A stretch of DNA of 64,000 nt from Segetibacter sp. 3557_3. GTDB lineage: Bacteria > Bacteroidota > Bacteroidia > Chitinophagales > Chitinophagaceae. The stretch is taken from the NCBI RefSeq assembly GCF_004354985.1, contig NZ_SMSK01000010.1:62001-126000 (forward strand), given 5' to 3'. The position numbers and the translations under genes were made by a program. Every line of letters begins with the position of its first letter. Within the stretch, counting starts at the first letter, position 1. Below the pieces are notes generated by a model, which saw nothing but the letters and a program-made list of their open reading frames with translations, searched no databases and was not told where the DNA came from. Shown here one piece after another: positions 54,962-64,000 of the stretch.

Positions 54962-56689
54962 TCAATAATGCGTATGGTTCACCACCGAGTTCTTCAGGTA
55001 CAAGGGATCTTTCTTCAAATCCTTGCCGGTATGCTTTGCACTTTTGCTGCCATACACCCGAAGTAATCCCCTGTTTAAGGTAATTACTTCTTCAGCACCG
55101 CGGCCGGTAAAATCAAACATATGAAATACCCCATCAGGAAAATACAGCTTTCCTGTACCACTATCGTTGATCCTGAACTTATACCAGAACAGTTGCTGCC
55201 TGCCATCGCCCTTCCAATTACCCTTTACAAAATCGGGGTTGCCGTTAATAGGATTACCCGGCCACTTCATCAACTTTTTTCCCGTGTTATCAAACCAGTA
55301 CAATTGGCTGGAAAGATAAGGCTCATTCACCTGCCGGTTGCCATAAGTCCGGCCACCCACAACAACCTGCGGAGCCCCTGCAGTTTTTAGAAAATTACCC
55401 ACCTGTATTTGTTGGCTGTGTTCCGCTACGTTTTGCCAGATGATCTTACCCGTCATTGCGTCATATACAAACACCCCCGCTTCACTATTCGACGTTACAA
55501 TGTCCGTTTTACCATCGCCATTAACATCACCAAACTTATAGCTGTCCGCATGGTCGTGGTTGTCGGGCAGCAGGTCGAACCGGTTCCATACTTGTTTGCC
55601 GTTCGCATCAAGCAAAAGTGAGCCAACTAATACTTCGTCGACGCCATCTTTATTTAAATCGATCGGGTAAATATAATGGCCAAGATTGTCCTTTTTCCTG
55701 TTCTCCGTATGCACCCACATCGGTTTCAAATTCTCATCAAAAGCATTGATGTTGATGGCACCTCCCATATCGGTGAATACGGCCAGTTCGTTGGGCGGAC
55801 CGGCCGTGAGTTTAGCTATTGCCAGGCGAAAATTATTATAAACATGTGGCAGCGGTTTTGTTGGCCATGCTGTTTGCTTATTGATTTTTCCGGTAGCGCC
55901 ATCGGCAATCACCAGCCATTCTTTACCGTCGATAAATCGCCAGTGCACCACTTCAGCTTTGCCATCCCTGTCGAAATCCCATAGTACCCCAGGCGCTTCA
56001 AATTCGGAGCGTTCACGCGTATATTCTTCGGGTGCCTTCCAGCTCCAGAGTTCTTTACCGTCGTGATTGAAAACGTGTGCAGAAAAGTCCGGCTCCAGGA
56101 CGAACAAATCGGTTTTACCATCGCCATCTACGTCGCCGAATTTAACGGCATTAGACATTGGTATCCTGTATTCTTTTAGCAGCTGCACATCAGGGTTCAG
56201 TTGGTAGGCGGTGATGTCCTCCGCTTTAAGCTGGTTGTTTTTGGTAAGTACCAGCACGTCGAAAATTGAACCCGGATTTATGCGGGTGATCTTTACATAT
56301 GCTTGTCCCTTTTTGAGGTGGAACGCCCCGGCATTGGTCCAGGTAAGTTGAGTCCTGCCAAAGGTAGAGTCGGTTACTTTATCATTGATTGCTACTTTGA
56401 AAGAGCTTCCCTGTTCACCTTTGCTTCTTACAAAAAGCGTGTAGGCACCATCTTCCGGTACCGATATGGTAGTCATGAGGTTTGTCGCCGATTTAAGTAC
56501 CAGCCCGGTGTTGTTGAACAGCCAGTCGCCCATTGGACCCGCATCGGTGATGGTATTACCTTTTGGAATTTCTTCCAGGAAATCGGATGCCGGTATGATC
56601 ACCGTGTTCTTGAGTCGTCCCCTATCCTCTTGTGCTTTGGCCTGGCCCATGAGGCAAAGCAACAACAGCCCTAACCAGTACTTTTTCAT
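54962..56689 (-). CDS. FG-GAP/VCBS beta-propeller protein, rhamnogalacturonan lyase (PL11)-like
   Basis: 575 residues from ATG 56689 (MKKYWLGLLLLCLMGQAKAQ, signal peptide). N-terminal CBM-like beta domain (about 30-160: DGAYTLFVRSKGEQGSSFKV), then a propeller with calcium-type loops KFGDVDGDGKTDLFVL, LWDFDRDGKAEVVHW, PIDLNKDGVDEVLVG and KFGDVNGDGKTDIVTS. The loop NHDHADSYKFGD and the domain order resemble PL11 rhamnogalacturonan lyases, which cleave the RG-I backbone by beta-elimination. The match is from pattern only; a non-catalytic propeller is the alternative. Encoded 60 bp downstream of the acetylesterase gene. Confidence 0.7.
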   Translation of the reverse strand: MKKYWLGLLLLCLMGQAKAQEDRGRLKNTVIIPASDFLEEIPKGNTITDAGPMGDWLFNNTGLVLKSATNLMTTISVPEDGAYTLFVRSKGEQGSSFKVAINDKVTDSTFGRTQLTWTNAGAFHLKKGQAYVKITRINPGSIFDVLVLTKNNQLKAEDITAYQLNPDVQLLKEYRIPMSNAVKFGDVDGDGKTDLFVLEPDFSAHVFNHDGKELWSWKAPEEYTRERSEFEAPGVLWDFDRDGKAEVVHWRFIDGKEWLVIADGATGKINKQTAWPTKPLPHVYNNFRLAIAKLTAGPPNELAVFTDMGGAININAFDENLKPMWVHTENRKKDNLGHYIYPIDLNKDGVDEVLVGSLLLDANGKQVWNRFDLLPDNHDHADSYKFGDVNGDGKTDIVTSNSEAGVFVYDAMTGKIIWQNVAEHSQQIQVGNFLKTAGAPQVVVGGRTYGNRQVNEPYLSSQLYWFDNTGKKLMKWPGNPINGNPDFVKGNWKGDGRQQLFWYKFRINDSGTGKLYFPDGVFHMFDFTGRGAEEVITLNRGLLRVYGSKSAKHTGKDLKKDPLYLKNSVVNHTHY

Positions 56690-56748
56690 GTAGATCATTT
56701 GAGCAAATATTTTTGGGTTTTTAGTACCTGTTTCTGCCTGTACTATGG

Positions 56749-58176
56749 CTATGGTTGATAACGCCAGGTGCGGTTGTCTGTACGAAAAGGCACAGCAGGC
56801 AACCCCGCGCCATTTACAAGATTTGGCATTGCCGTTTCATGCCAGGCAAACCGTACTGCGGAAGGCTTATTTATTCCAGCGGTGGAAACAACTATCCTGT
56901 TTCCACGCACAACCGCATCAGCCGGCTTAAACACGCCATCATATCCGGCGATGCTGAACCAGCTTAGGGGCTTACCATCACTTGTTTTCAGCCCGTTTGC
57001 ATTTTGAAAGGATAAAACAGCCCTCCCCTTCTTTCGTTTCATTTTTGTAAACAGGGGGCCGCTGCTAACCACTTTTTGTTGATAATCGGTTTCAAGTGCT
57101 ACCAGTGCAAGGCGCCGACCCACCTCCCACTTGTACGATGGATGAATGTCGGTAAGGTTGTCGACAAGATCTGTAACCACGATAGAACGGCTGAAAGGAA
57201 TCTTTTCTGAAGCTACCTGCGCCTCCCAGAATTCAGGAAGTGTTTCCGGGGTATGCTTTATACGGTCGGGCCGTTTGGTGTAAGAGTATGGTGCGAGCTG
57301 TACGGAATAAAACGCGAGCTCATTAATGCCCCATTTGTTTCTCCACGCTTCAACAAGTGCCTGCATCTTATCGGCATAGCGCATACCATCATTCATCATA
57401 CAGTTCGACTCACCCTGGTACCATAAAAAGCCGCGTAACGCAAATGGTGCGAGCGGTTCAATCATGCTGCGATAGTTTTTTCCGGGCACCGCACTGTCGA
57501 TCATAAAAGGTGTCTTTTCCGCTTCCGGAGCAAACGCGGGCAAGGCTTTATAACCTTCTGCAGGTGTCCATGGTTCTATACGGCTACCACCCCATGAGGA
57601 GTTGATTACCCCGATGGGTATGCGGAGTTGTTGATACAGGTTTTTGGCAAAAAAGAAACCGGCAGCCGAGAACTTTTCCAGGGCTTCTCCTGATGCTTCA
57701 TTCCAGCCGGTGGTGGTCACATCCGGTGTGCTCAATACTTTTTGCACGTTGAATATGCGGATGGAAGGGTAGGCATTTTTAAGTTCCAGCTCGGCGCTGT
57801 CGGCGCCCCTTGCCGGTTTCGCATAGTTGCCACGCTTCATCGGGTACTCCATATTCGACTGACCCGAACACAACCACACTTCGCCAACCAGCAGGTTTGA
57901 AAGGGTGATCGTATTTCCCGCAGTAATGGTCATCGTTTGTGGTTGTTCATTTGCGTTCATTGGTGCAAGGGTTACCTTCCAATATCCTGCAGTGTCGGAT
58001 TTGGTTGTTTGTTGCTGGCCGGCGAACGATACGTTTACCTGTTCACCCGGTGTTGTCCACCCCCAAACCGGCAGGGGTTTGTTGCGTTGTAATACCATAT
58101 TGCTGCCAATCACTTTTGGCAAACGCAACTGTGCAGGAGCAAGGAATGGAAGGGCGAGCAGAAGAAGAAAGGGCAT
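56749..58176 (-). CDS. SGNH sialate O-acetylesterase-like enzyme (pectin acetylesterase role likely)
   Basis: 475 residues with a short signal (MPFLLLLALPFLAPAQ). SASA/DUF303 features: LPKVIGSNMVLQRNKPLPVW GW at the start, WLCSGQSNMEYP with catalytic S107, the oxyanion region VINSSWGGSRIEPW, FLWYQGESN and a C-terminal Asp-His pair in NLTDIHPSYKWEVGRRLA. Such enzymes (CE20-like group) deacetylate sialic acids or plant polysaccharides; here, among pectinases, removal of acetyl groups from rhamnogalacturonan is the likely job. Confidence 0.88.
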   Translation of the reverse strand: MPFLLLLALPFLAPAQLRLPKVIGSNMVLQRNKPLPVWGWTTPGEQVNVSFAGQQQTTKSDTAGYWKVTLAPMNANEQPQTMTITAGNTITLSNLLVGEVWLCSGQSNMEYPMKRGNYAKPARGADSAELELKNAYPSIRIFNVQKVLSTPDVTTTGWNEASGEALEKFSAAGFFFAKNLYQQLRIPIGVINSSWGGSRIEPWTPAEGYKALPAFAPEAEKTPFMIDSAVPGKNYRSMIEPLAPFALRGFLWYQGESNCMMNDGMRYADKMQALVEAWRNKWGINELAFYSVQLAPYSYTKRPDRIKHTPETLPEFWEAQVASEKIPFSRSIVVTDLVDNLTDIHPSYKWEVGRRLALVALETDYQQKVVSSGPLFTKMKRKKGRAVLSFQNANGLKTSDGKPLSWFSIAGYDGVFKPADAVVRGNRIVVSTAGINKPSAVRFAWHETAMPNLVNGAGLPAVPFRTDNRTWRYQP

Positions 58177-58657
58177 GTGTTTGTTATGTTGAATGTTTAA
58201 TGTTTAATGTTAAATGACGAAAGCCCAGTTCTTATTCCCGGGCATGAGGGATCTCGTTGGGGTGGTTAAATGTTAGAGTGATGATGAAGAGTTAAGCGGA
58301 TGTTGCCTGGTAATGAAACTTTGGTATGAGTGATGTGTCGTAATCTGTGTTGGTTATCACTCGAAGTCATTCGTTGAGATATCATAAGTGAACCATTGAA
58401 CTATGGTAAATACCAGGTGAATAGCATTGTTTCCGTAGAAGTGAGTGACACAACCGGAGCCTCATTAAAGATTTAAAGCTGGCTCCATAAGTGTCTTTTT
58501 AGTAAAGCAGCATTGTTTCCGCTGTATGAGTTCTGCCAACGTAGCGCTCATACCGGCTCTATTTATCACTTTACATACAAGCTCCAATATATCATCAACC
58601 AAGCTTATTTCTTTCCCTGGCCCCAATTCAACATTCAACATGTAAAATTCAACATAA
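58177..58657. other. Intergenic region, short words only
   Basis: About 480 bp with no gene recognised. There are short tandem words at each end: GAATGTTTAATGTTTAATG (58192-58212) and ATTCAACATTCAACATG (58627-58645). A 62-codon plus-strand frame (58513-58701) is not convincing. Confidence 0.45.
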
Positions 58658-60085
58658 CTACTTGTAGCTTCTCTTCAGCCACGCTTCCGGAACGGGAATG
58701 ATGCAGATGTTCATCGACCGGTTATCGGCAGAAAGCATGGCAGATTGAATTTGTATTTTGGTTCCATCAGGGCTCATGGTTGGGTGCGGATGATCGGCAG
58801 CGGTTTCCTTATGGCCTGTAGACAAAAGGATCATCTCACGAGTATGCCTGTCGATAAGGTAGATGCCACGCGCAAAGTCGTCGCCTACTGCCCACCTGCC
58901 ATCAGGCGATCCGCTTACATGCCATAGCCCGCTTCCGCTAGGTGTTTGACCAACGATGGACATCTCCCTTGTTCTCAGGTTCACAATGCCCAGTCCGGTT
59001 GGCTTCTCACGCGTTCCCGATGGACCCCATGCCGTTTCCTGGCCTGGATTGGCACCACTCACCGCCGTGCCGGGTGCATTGATACCTGTTTTTGTACCCG
59101 GTATGGTGCGATGCCCCATGATGGCAATTGCCACTTCGTCGCGCGCCGTTACAGCCTCATGCGTAACCCACTCAAAATCTGCTTCAGGATATAGGGGACG
59201 CAGCCCGCTGCCATCCGCCATTACGGTCCAGGTACGTTGGGGCGACTTGCCGCCGGTTTCCCAGCAGAACACAATTTCACCCGGCATCCATGGATTGGTT
59301 TGGATGTGCCCGATCTGGAAAGGCACCGATACCACGTATTTGATCTCCCCTGTTTTTACATTCATCCCCGCGATACCCGATGGGCCTGCGCCCATATTGC
59401 GTGGCCCGAAGTTGCTTTCGACCTTGGTGCCCGGCTTCAGGTTTTTTGCCGCCGCATCGCGACCTACCCTGAAGTAAGCCCACTCTTCATCACCGTCAAG
59501 CGCCATGTCGCCACCTGCACCAAGTTCTTTGGGGGTGGTGCCACATACACGTTGATAATCCGAAGCAGGTTTCATCCTGCCGGATTTACTATCGGCAAAA
59601 ACCCTTGCAAGATCTACCTCAACAATTTGCAGCGGCCCTTCGATCATTCTCCTGAACGAGTCGGGATTGTTGCGATACAACGCACTATCGCGTATCACCG
59701 GTCTGCGCCGCGTAGTATCTGGATTACGCATAAAGTAAAGTTTCATCGACTTGCGCGCAATGTTCAGCATTCCCGTATAGCCACCTTCGGTAACCTGCAC
59801 CATCTCCCCGGTTTTTTCGTTCACCGCCATGGCTTCGCCCGGTATGCGGCCCGAGCGGTAAACCAGCCACTGACCATCTGAGGTCCATTGATTGTGCGTC
59901 TGGTAGATTTTTGCATCGCCGGTGGGTGTGCTGGTTAAGAACGTAAGCATCGTGCCGGTGATTGGGTCCTTAACCACCTTACGCTCTGAAGGGAAGCGTT
60001 TTCCGATCTGCGAAAACGATGAGCCCGCAACCAGTAAGGCAGTGGTTAGCGCCGACCAGTAGAGAAAAGATCTGTTAGTTTTCAT
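58658..60085 (-). CDS. Oligogalacturonate lyase (PL22-like)
   Basis: 475 residues with a signal peptide (MKTNRSFLYWSALTTALLVA GSSFSQ). Seven-bladed propeller pattern. Typical PL22 words: KIYQTHNQWTSDGQWLVYRS, GHIQTNPWMPGEIVFCWETG and DFEWVTHEAV, whose histidines and glutamines coordinate the catalytic manganese in known members. The C-terminal GHKETAADHPHPTMSPDGTK is also family-like. It splits unsaturated di-/oligogalacturonides from pectin breakdown. Known enzymes are mostly cytosolic; the signal peptide here argues for a periplasmic version. Followed 85 bp upstream by GH78. Confidence 0.85.
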   Translation of the reverse strand: MKTNRSFLYWSALTTALLVAGSSFSQIGKRFPSERKVVKDPITGTMLTFLTSTPTGDAKIYQTHNQWTSDGQWLVYRSGRIPGEAMAVNEKTGEMVQVTEGGYTGMLNIARKSMKLYFMRNPDTTRRRPVIRDSALYRNNPDSFRRMIEGPLQIVEVDLARVFADSKSGRMKPASDYQRVCGTTPKELGAGGDMALDGDEEWAYFRVGRDAAAKNLKPGTKVESNFGPRNMGAGPSGIAGMNVKTGEIKYVVSVPFQIGHIQTNPWMPGEIVFCWETGGKSPQRTWTVMADGSGLRPLYPEADFEWVTHEAVTARDEVAIAIMGHRTIPGTKTGINAPGTAVSGANPGQETAWGPSGTREKPTGLGIVNLRTREMSIVGQTPSGSGLWHVSGSPDGRWAVGDDFARGIYLIDRHTREMILLSTGHKETAADHPHPTMSPDGTKIQIQSAMLSADNRSMNICIIPVPEAWLKRSYK

Positions 60086-60170
60086 ATGTACAATTTATCG
60101 GTGTTTCAATTGATTTCTATTTTGCCATTCAGGCTTGCTACCATTGCAGCGCGGTGTTGGTCCATTCGGC

Positions 60171-62027
60171 TTATGTTTTAACTCCGTTGATCCTTACCCC
60201 TGGCGGAGCAGCAAGTATGGTGGTGTTGACCTTGCCGTTTGCACCTTTTGTGTGCCGTACTTTAATCACTCCATGGGGTGTCGGAAAACTTCCGTCTGCC
60301 CACTCCAGGTCACCAAGGTGTGGTTCAATGGATATCGTTTTGCAACCAGGCTCAACGACCTTAAATCCAAGCACATGTTCTGTTAACCAGGCGGTCGGTC
60401 CGGATGCCCAGCCGTGACAAAGGCTACGCCTAAGCCCAATATAACAATAGGCTCCCGTAATGCGGTGATAGTCGAGTTTGCCTGCAGGAACCACTTCATC
60501 TATGCGCCCCGCGTTTTTCGCTTCCTCAAGATCAAAATCTTCCCAGAAAGTGGTGGCACCCAGGTCGAGCATCCCACCCCAGTAACTCCTGATGTTATCC
60601 AGGCAGGTTTGATAGTCGCCTGCTTTTGCCTGTGCCTGCAGCATATAGTAGCCGAAAAAAGTGGAGTAGTTTTTTGTACCGCCAACCGCTATAACCTCGC
60701 GATTAGCTTTTTCAGCCGGAACGATGCCTGCAAGCGCCAGTAAGGATGCGGCCTGTTTTGACTTATTCGGATCCGGTACATAAGTTTTCATCTTTGTTAC
60801 CAGTGCCCGGTACTCCTTTGCCCTCGCCGGCTGCCCAAGAATTTCGCAGAGTGTAGCACCGCGATCAAAAGCAAGTACCATCAGCGATTGCAAGCCGGCA
60901 TGTATACCCTTTTCATTTTCGCTCGAAGGCCAGTCGATAAATCGAAAGCCCGGGTTCAGGTTTTCTTTTCCTGAGGCATCCACGCGGATACGCAAGGTAT
61001 CGAGTAGGGCCACCAGGTAACCGGCTTGTTGTTGCAGGTAATCCCGTTTGCCATGGTATAGGTACCAATCGTGTTGCAGAATGATCCACCACATGGAATA
61101 GGCGCTGATCCCATTCATCCACTTCTCAACAGGGGTATGGTTGCGAACAAAATCCAGGCTCTTTGGCACGAGCTCCTGGTAGCCAAAAACCGAATTGATC
61201 GTCATTACTTCAGGATGCATATCGCCGATCCAAACCATGCGATCGCGTTTGATACCATCCCACAGGTAGTCTTGCATATTGAGGTGTACCGTATAAGCTC
61301 CGGTCTTCCAGATCCTGTTCAAACGTTCGTCGTTGCATTTAAAACTGCCGAGGTAAGGAATGTCGCGGTAGGTAGCTACCGCCCTGATTTCCTTTATTGC
61401 GAGCGAACTACCGGGCTCAGCAATGTCGATACGTGCAAATCGAAAACCGGAGTTGCCGGCTTCTGCGGTACCATAGCCCGGAACGGTCATCTCGAAATCG
61501 CGCATAGCATGATGGTTGGTAGCACCGCCTTCGGTTCCCGTTGTGCCGTCGCCGATAACGTCGCTCATGCATTCGCTTACCGACTCTCCAAAACGAATGC
61601 GCAGCTTCCGTGTTACCCGGTTGCTGGTGGAGGTAGTGATCTGTATGCCGCCATGTATTTCACGGCCAAAGTCGAGTATTATGCCTGCGCGGGTTCCACC
61701 TTTATTTACGAGCCTGGTAACCCGTTGGTCGCCAAAATAAGGCTGGTGTTCGGTTGATGTCAATAGGTGATCCGCATTTAACACCGAGCTGTCGGGGGTT
61801 TGCCAAACAATCCTGGTGGGCACCAGGTAGGCGCGGCTCAAAACATCTTTTTCCACGAGGCCGGCTTTACTATCGCTGAATATCGTGGGTACCTGCGCAT
61901 TGGTGCCGTAGCAATTTGCAATTAGTCTAAGGCATAAAAGCAACTTCAGGCATATGCCCGCAGGTGCATATGCCTTTCTTCGACCAAAGGCAGGTAACTG
62001 CGAACTAACCAGATTTATCTTCTGCAT
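60171..62027 (-). CDS. Alpha-L-rhamnosidase (GH78-like)
   Basis: 618 residues from ATG 62027 (MQKINLVSSQLPAFGRRKAY), whose next segment ICLKLLLCLRLIANCYGTNA Q is the signal peptide; a frame extending to 62111 exists. N-terminal beta domain with IILDFGREIHGGIQI, then the (alpha/alpha)6 barrel: YLWDGIKRDRMVWIGDMHPE (the acid residues of the GH78 site), YSMWWIILQHDWYLYHG, FIDWPSSENEKGIHAGLQSL. C-terminal part RSLCHGWASGPTAWLTEHVL GF. It releases terminal rhamnose, expected at the end of RG-I degradation. Confidence 0.88.
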   Translation of the reverse strand: MQKINLVSSQLPAFGRRKAYAPAGICLKLLLCLRLIANCYGTNAQVPTIFSDSKAGLVEKDVLSRAYLVPTRIVWQTPDSSVLNADHLLTSTEHQPYFGDQRVTRLVNKGGTRAGIILDFGREIHGGIQITTSTSNRVTRKLRIRFGESVSECMSDVIGDGTTGTEGGATNHHAMRDFEMTVPGYGTAEAGNSGFRFARIDIAEPGSSLAIKEIRAVATYRDIPYLGSFKCNDERLNRIWKTGAYTVHLNMQDYLWDGIKRDRMVWIGDMHPEVMTINSVFGYQELVPKSLDFVRNHTPVEKWMNGISAYSMWWIILQHDWYLYHGKRDYLQQQAGYLVALLDTLRIRVDASGKENLNPGFRFIDWPSSENEKGIHAGLQSLMVLAFDRGATLCEILGQPARAKEYRALVTKMKTYVPDPNKSKQAASLLALAGIVPAEKANREVIAVGGTKNYSTFFGYYMLQAQAKAGDYQTCLDNIRSYWGGMLDLGATTFWEDFDLEEAKNAGRIDEVVPAGKLDYHRITGAYCYIGLRRSLCHGWASGPTAWLTEHVLGFKVVEPGCKTISIEPHLGDLEWADGSFPTPHGVIKVRHTKGANGKVNTTILAAPPGVRINGVKT

Positions 62028-62114
62028 GAAATTTTTTTTTTGGCTACCAGCTGTGGTACTATATTGAGCATTTGTTGTGTCACTCACTTGTACTTTTTGT
62101 TCTATATGCACCGG

Positions 62115-62212
62115 GGTACGTTGATTAGTTGACCTGTTGATAAGTTGACAAGTTGACTGGTTGACTGGTTGATAGTTGATAAGTTGACAAGTTGATCAGT
62201 TAACTGGTCGAC
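62115..62212 (-). repeat. Quasi-periodic array, G-poor on the minus strand
   Basis: Minus-strand words TCAACTTGTCAACTTATCAA, CCAGTCAACCAGTCAACTTG: the same family as 5878-6175 and 36683-36866. It lies between the right-hand GH28 gene and GH78 and would be transcribed as C-rich, G-poor RNA. Confidence 0.75.
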
Positions 62213-62215
62213 CGC

Positions 62216-62603
62216 ACCATCACGTCTCATCTCTCAACTCTCATCACTCCCCAACCCCTCTCTCCTTTCATCGACCCGACCCGACCATCACTTCTCATCA
62301 CTCATATCTCATAACTCCCCAACCCCTGTCTCCTTTCATCGACCCGACCCGACCATCACGTCTCATCTCTCATCACTCATATCTCATCACTCATATCTCA
62401 TATCTCATATCTCATCACTCCCCAACCCCTCTCTCCTTTCATCGACCCGACCCGACCATCACGTCTCATCTCTCATCACTCCAGGGGGATCCCTCGTGCC
62501 TTGGGATGACAGCAAACGCCCACCGCACCATCACGTCTCATCTCTCATCACTCATATCTCATCACTCCAGGGGGATCGCTTCGTTCCTCGCGATGACGAC
62601 CGT
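62216..62603 (+). repeat. Higher-order tandem repeat of five units
   Basis: Five units, each beginning ACCATCACGTCTCATCTC (one variant CACTTCTCATC): 62216-62283, 62284-62351, 62352-62454, 62455-62526, 62527-62603. Units 1-3 end CTCCTTTCATCGACCCGACC; units 4-5 end instead with CCAGGGGGATC and then a GATGAC word. Unit 3 is longer because the inner word CTCATAT is expanded. The plus strand is almost G-free in the first three units. No gene. Confidence 0.85.
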
Positions 62604-62629
62604 TGAATACTCTCTTTGATCACTACTGC

Positions 62630-64000
62630 TTATGTAATCAACACTGCTTTATCACGTTTAGGAAACGCCGCTTCACCTTTAAAAGCTTTCATAGTGATAC
62701 GCGTAACGTCGTGTGCCTGCAAGGCGTTTGAAAAATACTCCGGTACATTCTTGCCCCATCGAACACGGCAATTCTGCAGGCTAATATCGTCGGCGAAACG
62801 GATATAAAAGCCTGGTGTATTGTGCGGCTCAATTGCCGGGTACGCTGTCGTGGGCCGGTTATCGAAAAGGTTGCCCCGGTATTTTGTCCAGCGATCAAAG
62901 GTGACATCAACATGGTTCATCCGGATATTATGGATCCGGCTTTCTTTTGTGCCGTTGATGCGAATGCTGTTTTCAGCGCGGCCCTTTATGTTTGCAAAAC
63001 TAACATCCGAGATAGTGCCCACCTTTGTTTCGGGTGTACGAGGTATTGCGGTCAGCGATATCGCCTCACCCCTTCCCCACCATGGGTCAGAATGGTAGCG
63101 CGATACAAATTCGATATCCCTGAAGCGAACTTTGTAAACGTTTCCTTCATCCCGAAGCTGGATCGTAAGCCCTCTACACGACGTTACGATTTTGCATCGT
63201 TCGAATACAATGTTGTAGATGTCGGCAGTTGTTTCGGTGCCAATTTTTAAACCCGAGTCCTGGGTTTCTAACAAACAATCACTAACGGTGATGTTTGCTG
63301 ATGGCCCATAGTTTTGTTGCTGCCGGGTGGTTTTAATTACAATAGCATCGTCGCCACAAATAATGTGGCAGCCACGGATAACCACATCCCGGCAATGGTC
63401 GGGATCAATCCCATCACAATTTGGCACATCGAGGTTGTTGTGTATCCTGATCTTTTCCACGAGCACCTTTTCGCAACCCAGCATATGCAGGCTCCAGCTT
63501 GGGGCGCTTGCAATGGTAATGTCGCGTACAACCAGGTTAGTGCAACCGGTGAGAATAAACAAACGGGGCCGCCACTCTTTGGGTATCCACCATTCGTTTG
63601 CCTCTTCAAAGTGGGTCATGAATTCCAGTGCCCGGCCATTGATCCTGCCCGTTCCTGATATGGTAAGTCCATTTGCGCCATTGGCAATAACAGCGGCGCC
63701 CCCACTATAATCTGCTTTAACGGAGCTGACCAACAACTCGGCATCTCCTTCCAGGTGGAAGTCCATGTTGGATTTTAATTCGATTGTGCCCACCAGGTAT
63801 TTATGCCCCCTATTAACAAGCACCCGGGCAGCCGTTCCGGAGGTTGCGGCGGCATCGATTGCCTTTTGAATGGCAGTGGTATCCAATGTTTTTCCGTCGC
63901 CTACAGCACCATACTGCAGCACCTCGAAAGCGGGAGCAGCAGGCGGGCCCGGGGCAGCGAAAAGCTGCAATGATGGCAGGGCCGCACCAACGGTTGTTAC
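62630..64000 (-). CDS. Glycoside hydrolase family 28 protein (5' partial at window edge)
   Basis: At least 456 residues; the frame stays open to the right edge (…VTTVGAALPSLQLFAAPGP), so the true start is outside. The edge residues look like the end of a signal peptide. Pectate-lyase-3-like start FEVLQYGAVGDGKTLDTTAI, then beta-helix with GH28 motifs PNCDGIDPDHCRDVVI and CGDDAIVIKTT, and later SGLKIGTETTADI. It should hydrolyse galacturonan or rhamnogalacturonan chains. It is the first of the seven pectin-locus genes seen, followed by a 600-bp repeat-rich gap. Confidence 0.88.
   Translation of the reverse strand, partial: VTTVGAALPSLQLFAAPGPPAAPAFEVLQYGAVGDGKTLDTTAIQKAIDAAATSGTAARVLVNRGHKYLVGTIELKSNMDFHLEGDAELLVSSVKADYSGGAAVIANGANGLTISGTGRINGRALEFMTHFEEANEWWIPKEWRPRLFILTGCTNLVVRDITIASAPSWSLHMLGCEKVLVEKIRIHNNLDVPNCDGIDPDHCRDVVIRGCHIICGDDAIVIKTTRQQQNYGPSANITVSDCLLETQDSGLKIGTETTADIYNIVFERCKIVTSCRGLTIQLRDEGNVYKVRFRDIEFVSRYHSDPWWGRGEAISLTAIPRTPETKVGTISDVSFANIKGRAENSIRINGTKESRIHNIRMNHVDVTFDRWTKYRGNLFDNRPTTAYPAIEPHNTPGFYIRFADDISLQNCRVRWGKNVPEYFSNALQAHDVTRITMKAFKGEAAFPKRDKAVLIT

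Noticed and set aside
59237-59881. 214-codon plus-strand frame opposite the PL22 gene
   Set aside because: Antisense shadow of the PL22-like coding sequence; composition and start are not gene-like.
61071-61757. 228-codon plus-strand frame opposite the GH78 gene
   Set aside because: It is the antisense shadow of a clear alpha-L-rhamnosidase reading frame and shows no family motif.
62216-62603. CRISPR-like array
   Set aside because: Units are made of 7-10 bp words without constant repeats and unique spacers, and no cas gene is present.

Overview
The window is a 64 kb stretch of a Bacteroidota chromosome, most likely Chitinophagaceae or a near relative. The signs are a SusC/SusD pair, a TamL-type lipoprotein BamA paralogue, a TANFOR-like surface protein, several matches to the Bacteroidota -7 promoter box TAnnTTTG, many TTG/GTG starts without clear Shine-Dalgarno sequences, and long low-complexity intergenic arrays. 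No rRNA, tRNA, CRISPR array, transposase or prophage gene was seen.

Layout. 1-6 kb: the end of a RibD_C-type reductase, then a translesion polymerase pair (DinB and a short DnaE) separated by about 940 bp filled with small inverted-repeat elements. 6-10 kb: secreted polysaccharide deacetylase, a frameshifted BON-domain lipoprotein, a DUF922-like HExxH protein. 11-20 kb: a SusC gene interrupted by one in-frame amber codon, its SusD partner, then ureA-ureB-ureC-ureE-ureF with no ureG or ureD/ureH in the window. 20-23 kb: GAF protein, outer-membrane barrel, small lipoprotein. 22.8-27.9 kb: a two-gene minus-strand operon, a TIR protein translationally coupled to a 1215-residue STAND-type P-loop ATPase with one membrane segment and 14 WD40 repeats. 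This is the best candidate for an undescribed (probably immune or conflict) system. 28.6-36.7 kb: TANFOR-like protein and barrel pair, truB, tamL, TrmH-family methyltransferase.

37-50 kb: an NtrC-like regulator and its kinase, divergent from a tripartite MacB-type exporter operon (HlyD adaptor, two ATPases, two FtsX/MacB permeases, TolC-like channel). The divergent region holds two identical 10-bp repeats 22 bp apart and a sigma-54-like element. 50-64 kb: seven minus-strand genes that together make a pectin/rhamnogalacturonan-I degradation locus (two GH28, GH42, a PL11-like propeller, an SGNH acetylesterase, PL22 oligogalacturonate lyase, GH78); the locus runs off the right edge.

Between genes there are two unusual repeat classes. 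One is a family of MITE-like elements (40-190 bp) sharing the terminal inverted repeat AATGTCGTTTAGTTAAG. The other is a set of almost G-free (or, on the other strand, almost C-free) quasi-periodic arrays such as TCAACCTATCAAC and CAATACCTCAATACC, often lying between convergent genes.
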